Position numbers and translations under genes: made by a program. This document shows, in pieces, positions 18,850 to 24,477 of a stretch of 24,477 nt of DNA. Every line of letters begins with the position of its first letter. Positions within the stretch are counted from its first letter, which is position 1. The notes below the pieces were generated by a model. That model saw only the letters and a program-made list of their open reading frames with translations. It was not told where the DNA came from and did no database searches. This stretch comes from Spirogloea muscicola. Its lineage: Eukaryota; Streptophyta; Zygnematophyceae; Spirogloeales; Spirogloeaceae. Location: the NCBI GenBank assembly GCA_009602725.1, contig WELB01000023.1, forward strand, positions 893,589 through 918,065, given 5' to 3'.

Positions 18850-20060
18850 GCCTTCTCCTGGGCTGGCGACTCACACCCATGGCCCTCCTCTCTTTCTATC
18901 AAATTCTCCTGTTTTTTGCCACTTCAGTCCATCCTTTCTGGCCTGGCCCAATCAGCCATTGCCTCTACTGACAATTGAGAAGTGCTCTTCCAAAGCGTGC
19001 GGTGGCTGACAGTGGCAAGCCACAAGCCACAAGAGTGTGGCGGATCAGGGCTTCTCACGCCAGTACAGCAGCCGCTAAAGTCTCTGAGTTCCTCTCTGAC
19101 TACTCACTTGGGAGCACATTCTCATCTCGATGCAGCATTTGAGGTGTATGCCTCGCCTCGCAATTGAATGCGGCCGTGCCTTGGCTGCCGCCACACTGGT
19201 CGGCCCACTCCTGCCGTGCTACTGTTTGAGCAGAATTGCCGCCGCTGTTGACGCAAAGATCATTGAGTGGCTACATAGCGGCCATCTGTTTTGCCGAGTG
19301 ATCAAACATTTCCTGTTGGGGTTTCACCTTCAACGTCTTCCAATTCATGGGCTGGGCAAGTCCAAGCCACCATCCCGTCTTCTTGAAGCGATTCCTCCTC
19401 AACTCGTGCCCAACTCTTGCCCACCCATTCGTGAGGCTTTTCCGAATATCGGCAATGGCTGTGAAAGGTCAGACAAGAAATGAAAAAAAAACCCCGCGTC
19501 ACTTGTCAAGAGCTATCGCTGCCTAGTATGGGAGCCACATTTCTCGCGTCCTCGTGCCGCTGCTACGCTCGAAGCGCGGTGCGGGGCGGGCGGCAGCGTT
19601 GTGCGAGCCGCGGACGGTGGGGGACAACCCTGCGTGCCTACGGTAGAGGATATGAGTGTGTATTTGAGTGATGGAGGGCTTGATTGGCCACGTACAAAAG
19701 AGTAGCACGTACTCGTACAAAAGGCAAATTGATAGTGGTACTTCCTACTGTGAGCATGGCAATGCCCAGCTCTGGGGTGGGCCCCGCACAGCTGTGAGCC
19801 GGCCCCACCACGGGCGGCGCCGTGTCAGGCGGCATCGACGGACGGTGGGCCATGGGCCATCTGATTAGTGGGCGAGGGGGATCGATGATTGTGGAAAGCT
19901 CTTCCAGAAAGCACTTGTTGCCTGTCAGAGGAATCGACAAGGTCCACAGTGACACAACAGGACGAAAGCGCAGACTTTTCGACAAGACAAGTGGCTCCGA
20001 AGCAGGCCAAACAGTAACTCCAAGCTCTAAAGTGAGTGAGCTAAAAGCTTAATAAGTGCT
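18850..20060. other. no gene recognised
   Basis: Decayed family B cores occur at about 18930-18965 and 19455-19485. The rest has no coding signal I can support. A GC-rich patch lies at about 19550-19640. Confidence 0.4.
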
Positions 20061-20064
20061 GCCA

Positions 20065-20097
20065 ACGACCGTAGGCCGGGGGGGGGACTACGGTCGT
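20065..20097. repeat. perfect 10-bp stem-loop with G-rich loop
   Basis: ACGACCGTAG (20065-20074) pairs exactly with CTACGGTCGT (20088-20097). The 13-base loop is GCC, nine G and A. It is not part of repeat families A-C. Confidence 0.6.
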
Positions 20098-20277
20098 GTA
20101 GCACGGCCTTGATTGAGCCTCGTCTCGGCCACCATCCAGCCTGGCGGGCGGCCAGATCTCAGTTCCCAACTCCTTGGAGCGGCCCGCCGTCCAAGTCGAC
20201 AGACGGCCCGGCGGCTTCTGCGCCACTTGCGGAAAGCCGGCAGTAGCTGTCCCGCGGTAATGAGCTCCTTCCATCCA

Positions 20278-20388
20278 AAGAGAGAAGGCGCGCGGGGCGC
20301 ATGAATTGAAAGGGAGGCCGATTCAAGCCAATACATTGTTCAGGCAGAGTCGAGTGCAGACTAAACAAGGCTACATAATACGGAGACC
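20278..20388 (+). repeat. repeat family A, full copy
   Basis: This is the nearly identical direct copy of about 822-950. It lacks the 19-base G/A insertion and ends at ACATAATACGGAGAC. Confidence 0.8.
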
Positions 20389-20412
20389 TAATCTAAGGTA
20401 CCTAAGACGACA

Positions 20413-20480
20413 TTAGTACCCACGGGTGAGCACAAACAAATCTGACAAGCTAACTTGGGGAGCTGGAGCGCCGCCGAAGC
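20413..20480 (-). pseudogene. LINE 3'-end remnant
   Basis: The minus-strand frame reads GGAPAPQVSLSDLFVLTRGY and then TAA at 20415-20413. It is a well-kept terminal motif with little upstream. Confidence 0.55.
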
Positions 20481-20524
20481 AGAGAGAAAGGCGCGCGCGG
20501 TGGTGCCCGTGAACGAAAAAGAAG

Positions 20525-20845
20525 AAGAAAGTGCTCGCCCATTGAGAACGAAAGGGGTGGCCAAATCAAGCGAATACATTCTTAAGAAGAGGGCAGCTGT
20601 TTCCGAAGGGGGCGATGGCTGTGAAAAGCCAGCCCACAAAAAGGAACGAGCATCAGGAAAGCCCTGCCTTAGCCCGTCGCAGCCTAGGCCTTCGCTTAAT
20701 GTAGCCGCAGTTTTCGAGACTTTGACTCCCCTGAATACTATACTGGCTCAGCTGAGCCTCCCCTCCAAATCATGTGCACCGTGCGCATTCTCATAAAAGG
20801 GGGCGATGGTTGTGAAAAGCAAGCCCAACAAGGAATGGAAACAAT
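20525..20845. repeat. repeat families A and B
   Basis: A diverged family A copy lies at about 20525-20600. Family B copies lie at about 20605-20650 and 20798-20845, both in the GGCTGTGAAAAGCCAGCCC orientation. A family A-like piece lies at about 20750-20795. Confidence 0.55.
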
Positions 20846-20899
20846 GTCATTAGCTCCAACAAGCAGGCTGTGGCTGTGAGCAGGCCAGAGCCGAATATT

Positions 20900-22320
20900 G
20901 GTTGACACACCTCGCACGCCTTCATTGGCACTTCTGAAGGCCAGTTGGAATATCGCATTACAATTACGTATCGTCTTGATGGGGGCAAGTCTAATGACGG
21001 CGCAAGTTTACGGGGCGCTCTTGTCTTGGCGTCAAGGTCGACAACTAGCTCACAGACACATGCACCTTTAGCCTCACAGCCCATTTGGCTAGTCACTCTT
21101 GGTGCGCCTCGCAGCAATTATTTCGTATGTGTGATTATGTTTAGCCACCGACCCTTTTAGGTTGTCTTCGCCCTAGAACGACAAGGAACTTCACTCCCAT
21201 GTGGGCATCCTTCGTGCAGCCATTGGCCTCCCTTGGTGGAGCCACGAAAGCTCTCTCTTTCATGTCTGTCTTGGACAAATTTGGAAGCCCTTGCCTTGTG
21301 AGACATGCCAATTCTTGTTTGGTAGTCTTGGAGGAGACAATTGCATCCGAAGGCGGCATCAGCAAGCTTACATAGATTCTGTACACCATGAGGTGGCTGT
21401 GTTCACTGGCCGTCATTTCGCAGCCGCCTGGCTCTTCTTCTTTGTTACTGGCAGGGTTGGGGATGTCTGGCGCGGTGTGTCACAGGCAACAGTAAAGCGC
21501 AGCGTTGTGGTGGTATACCCCTGAATTTACCCCTAAGTCAAATTCTTTAACGCTAACCCTAAACCCTGAGCAGGCCAAAGGGATCAAACACGCCAACTAT
21601 AACCTGCAGCAAAGATTGAATGTCAACGTTAATGTCCAAGTCGGCGTCAGCCCATACGAAACTGGACTTGCTGCTGCAGCTGGCACGTGGCACGAGGGCC
21701 AGGGACAGGGACGGAGTGACGAGCAGCCGTGTTTTTGGCTCCTCGAACCACTTGTAGTGCATTCGCTAATCAGCAATGACAGGCGTTTGCCTAGGCGCCT
21801 GCTAGAGCTTCATCAGGATGTTTCAGTACGGCAAGAAGTCCTTCCTCCAAGCATGATATTCCACCACCTTTGTCTGTCCTCTTCTGGCTGGCTTCCATAC
21901 AACCACTGCCTCTTCTGGGAGCCCACTATATTCTTTCCCCAGCGTGTCCGCCTTGCGGGAGCTAAGGGTCAATCTCCCGATATAGCGACTCCATGGTGGC
22001 TGCATGACCTCTTCTGGTGCACGCCTCTTCAAGCGCTTATTTCAGTCACTTGTGGCTGGCTTTCACGGACACTACCCCTCTGCATGGCTCTTCTCGGACA
22101 GTACCCCTCTCTCAACCCTTTGTTATGCGTGAGATCTGGTCCAGCAACAGCTTCTACGCCATGTCACATGTCCTCAGTGATGATTCTTTCTACTCCATCA
22201 CCACTTGCTTCATTCTGTGGGCTGATCGTCTAAAGCCATCGCCTTCAAAGAGCTGCTTCCCGTTTGACGTTGTCCATTCTTTTCGGACCGGCCTTTCACA
22301 ACCCTCGCCCCCCTTTGTTT
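20900..22320. other. no gene recognised; scattered repeat pieces
   Basis: Family B-like pieces occur at about 21878-21930, 22050-22085 and 22270-22320. CCCTAAACCCT at 21557-21567 is one and a half units of the plant-type telomere repeat, too short to mean much. Open frames up to 242 codons have no motif I recognise. Confidence 0.4.
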
Positions 22321-22334
22321 AACTGTACCACGGG

Positions 22335-22782
22335 CCTTGGTCGATGTCGTTGTTACGGAGGCGTATAAAGGTCCAGCATCGACACAAATCGCTGGCCATA
22401 CAGTGGGCGGTGCAGAACAAAGGAAGTTGCGGCACTACTCCGATTACCCCCAATCAGCTCCTGCCAGCGGCAGTCGACATCTTTGGTTGTCTGGGTTCCC
22501 GTTTCCACACACTTCTCCAGAATGTTGCCAATTTAGGATCCATAGGTCGTGCAGATGTGTTTCCGGCTGAGATGGGCTTGCCAGCTGCATATCTGTTGTT
22601 CTTGCGACGACGTGTATCGGCCTGTTTGCAGCGTGCCCAGGCTAATGCTTTGCACCAGAAAGCTGGGCGAGCTCTAGTTGGTGGCAGAAGGGCTTCACAT
22701 CTGACATCTAGTATTCAGGCATCAAATAGTGACCTTTATGTCTTGACCCGTGAGCGGGTCAATTTGCTGAAGGTTATGTAGG
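22335..22782 (+). pseudogene. LINE ORF2 carboxyl-terminal fragment (left arm of second inverted repeat)
   Basis: The order is VDVVVTEAYKGPASTQIAGH, HYSDYP, a frame change, LLPAAVDIFGCLGSRFHTLL, AYLLFLRRRVSACLQRAQ, QKAGRAL and SDLYVLTR. Seven bases are missing just before the usual stop, so the frame runs through into ERVNLLKVM. It is more diverged than the copies at 1717 and 2701. The 3' flank GAGATGTGCTTGCCTTTGTA is shared with 3170-3190 and with the right arm. Confidence 0.7.
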
Positions 22783-22886
22783 TCTAGAGATGTGCTTGCC
22801 TTTGTACTTGGCCATTGGCCCTCGTTTGTTTCATATGCAAGAAATTTTCTTTGATCAATGTAGCCTTTTTATCCTGCACTAGATTC

Positions 22887-22965
22887 TGCCTGTATAATGT
22901 ATTGGCTTGAATGGGCCTCCCCTTTTATATCATGCGCTCCGCGCGCCTTCTCTCCTTTGGATGTA
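22887..22965 (-). repeat. repeat family A copy in the spacer
   Basis: AATGTATTGGCTTGAATGGG, CATGCGCTCC and GCGCGCCTTCTCTC are the reverse complement of the 20278 copy. The rest of the spacer (22966-23520) holds a GC-rich patch at about 23080-23360 without recognisable content. Confidence 0.7.
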
Positions 22966-23603
22966 GTGTTGTTTCACAGCCCTCGCTTCTTCGGAAGAGC
23001 ACACATTCACAGCCGCCGCATCCTTTTGGAAGAGGCCCACCTTCGTCCACGTTACCCCGACTCAGAAACATCGTGGTACTCTATGCGCGCAGAGGAATCC
23101 CATCGGCGGGCGCCAGTGGGCTCCGTGCGGTCGGTACGCAATTTCCAGGCGCACCCGGGCCAGTCGGACCCGCCCACGACGCAGGCCGTGGGCTCAGCTC
23201 GGCGCGGTACGACAACAGGCCCCGGCGTCCCCGGGGCCGTACGGCCTAGGCCAGGGCAGACCAGGCCGGGTGGTGGGGGCGCGGCATCGAGGAAGCGAGT
23301 GGCGTGGCTGCTGCTGGACCCCGAGGGCTGGCCGTCACAAGAGCGGCACAGGAGAGGGAGTCTAATGGAGGGCGATGGCGGTATTGGCGAAGCCCAAAAG
23401 AAGTTCGAAGGAGCCAGACCAGCGCCAAAGCACACAGCGACTCTATATGTGATCACTGGTGGCTCGATATCCCCTGTTGAGCAGCCGCAGCTCAGAGAAA
23501 CTAAAGGCAATGTTCGTGTATTTGAAACAAACAAAGGCCAACTTGCCAAGCACAAAGGCAAGCACATCTAAAGACGTACATCACCTACAGCAGATTGACC
23601 CGC

Positions 23604-23950
23604 TCAGTAACCACGGGTCAATACATAAAGGTCGCCAAGCTATGCCTGAATACCAGATGGGAGATACGAAGCTCCTTTTGCCACCAACTAGAGCTCCCCA
23701 GCTTTCTGGTGCAAAGCATTAGCCTGAGCACGCTGCAAACAGGCCGAAACTCGTTGTCGCAAGAACGACAGATATGCAGCTGGCAAGCCCATCTCAGCCG
23801 GAAACACATCTGCACGTCGTGCATAGCCTAGATTGGCAATATTCTGAAGGAGTGTGGAAACGAGGACCTAAACAGCTAAAGATGTCGACTGCAGCTGGCA
23901 GGAGCTGATCGCATTTGGGGGTAATCGAAGTAGTGCTGCAGAAACTAGTG
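23604..23950 (-). pseudogene. LINE ORF2 carboxyl-terminal fragment (right arm of second inverted repeat)
   Basis: The minus strand reads LLPAAVDIFSCLGPRFHT in one frame, with further frame breaks, and ends DLYVLTRGY and TGA (23606-23604). The copy stops at about 23950, inside the HYSDYP block, and is shorter at its 5' side than the left arm. Confidence 0.65.
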
Positions 23951-24057
23951 TAGCGGGTCCCCTGTCTATAGCCAGAGGCTGCAGCCAAAGCGCAGTAGTG
24001 CAACGCATTTGGCAGAAAGAGGCGACGCATGACGCATGGGGGCCCCGCCGCCCTCCC

Positions 24058-24375
24058 AGGCGTTCATTTTTGGGCTGGCCTCTTCTCCCAGCCACCGCCC
24101 TCTCCTGGAAGCGTCCTTCTTTCTCCCAGGCACTCCCAGCAAGCAAGCCGGCGCGGCGCCAACGGCCACTACCGGCTGCGGCCTCCGCCCTCCATCATCT
24201 GACAAGCATTGCATTGGCTTCAATCGGCCACCCCCTTTGGCCACTCCTATCCTCAATGGGCGAGCACTTGCTTCTTTTGGGGAAGACAAGGCGCGCCTTC
24301 TTCTTTCTGAACAATGTATTGGCTTGCATTGGCCTCGCTTTAATTTCATGAGCACAGCACGCGCTTTCTCTCTTT
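24058..24375. repeat. repeat families B and A
   Basis: Family B lies at about 24058-24115 (TTCATTTTTGGGCTGGCC, then CCAGCCACCGCCCTCTCC). Two inverted family A pieces lie at about 24195-24260 and 24302-24375. The family B tail ATCCTCAATGGGCGAGC lies between them. Confidence 0.6.
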
Positions 24376-24389
24376 CCCATCATCGGGTG

Positions 24390-24477
24390 ATGCAGCCGCC
24401 GGCCCCCACCGCGGCGGCCGCCCCACGGTTGCCGGGGCTCGCCGCCCCCCGCCGCGCCCGGCGGCAAGCCCGCCAGG
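24390..24477 (+). CDS. possible 5' end of a gene with a plastid-transit-like N-terminus (partial)
   Basis: ATG 24390 opens a frame that stays open to the window edge. It begins MQPPAPTAAAAPRLPG and continues with Arg-rich sequence. The 29 complete codons contain many Ala, Pro and Arg and no Asp or Glu, as in algal plastid transit peptides. The abrupt rise in G+C after the repeat field fits the start of a gene. Twenty-nine codons in GC-rich DNA could also be chance. Confidence 0.35.
   Translation, partial: MQPPAPTAAAAPRLPGLAAPRRARRQARQ

Larger units (their letters stand above)
22425..23950. repeat. second LINE inverted repeat, arms about 410-430 bp
   Basis: The left arm (about 22425-22835) pairs with the right arm (about 23521-23950) across a spacer of about 685 bp. 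Paired positions sum to 46357 near the inner end and 46368 near the outer end, so the right arm is about 11 bases longer in total. The arms converge, with coding 3' ends facing each other, opposite to the first inverted repeat. Confidence 0.8.

Noticed and set aside
18833-18900. Possible tRNA gene after GGCCCGGTGGCGCAATGG
   Set aside because: No anticodon arm and no T-loop follow at the right distances.
19117-19483. Open frame of 117 codons with ECGRALAAATLVGP, resembling the AGRALAA block of LINE ends
   Set aside because: The likeness is limited to about eight residues and no terminal motif or 3' flank follows.
21557-21567. Telomere-like CCCTAAACCCT
   Set aside because: It is only one and a half units, too short to indicate an interstitial telomere.
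21505-22233. Open frame of 242 codons
   Set aside because: There is no recognisable motif, and it covers family B-like pieces. The composition resembles surrounding non-coding sequence.
22897-23571. Open frame of 224 codons in the spacer of the second inverted repeat
   Set aside because: It begins inside a family A repeat, ends inside the LINE 3' flank and is open mainly because of high G+C. The opposite strand is open too.
1313-24115. CRISPR-like array, because the hairpin repeat recurs many times
   Set aside because: Copies are irregularly spaced over tens of kilobases, in both orientations and of differing length, in a eukaryotic genome.

Overview
This is nuclear DNA of a photosynthetic eukaryote, most likely a green alga (possibly a trebouxiophyte). 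The evidence is short spliced introns in every recognisable gene, a plant/algal-type plastid Mini-ribonuclease III, a two-domain METTL2/6-like plus Methyltransf_16 protein of the kind land plants carry, and the absence of operons or bacterial gene packing. The genus cannot be fixed from the sequence.

Layout. 1-3.3 kb is a repeat field. It holds remnants of LINE-type retrotransposon 3' ends, including a near-perfect 530-bp inverted repeat (1619-2148 / 2701-3230). 3.36-5.39 kb (+) is a multi-exon gene for a probably plastid-targeted Mini-ribonuclease III. 5.98-7.49 kb (-) is a seven-exon gene for a 226-residue secretory protein that I do not recognise; it converges on the RNase gene. 7.66-8.84 kb holds a polypurine stretch, a 77-base T run, a reverse-transcriptase fragment and one N. 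9.47-13.64 kb (-) is a twelve-exon gene that I could phase completely. It encodes a tRNA m3C-type methyltransferase fused to a second methyltransferase domain, uses two GC-AG introns, and carries a one-base frameshift in its last exon.

13.7-24.4 kb contains no gene I can support. It is a graveyard of short LINE 3' ends, many ending in variants of the peptide S-D-L-x-x-L-T-R-G-Y-stop, mixed with three short repeat families. Family A contains GGCGCGCGGGGCGCATGAAT and CCAATACATTGTTCAGGCAG. Family B has a stem-loop core GGGCTGGC-TTT-GCCAGCCC. Family C contains GGCTGGCTTT..CAGCCG and CAGCAGCCGCAAG. A second, convergent LINE inverted repeat lies at 22.4-23.95 kb. The last 88 bases may open a new plastid-targeted protein on the + strand.

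The three genes are ordinary single-copy-looking housekeeping or secretory genes and do not form a pathway. The unusual content is the repeat architecture around them and the splice-site and frame anomalies in the methyltransferase gene. All exon boundaries were read by eye from splice signals, phase and protein family motifs.
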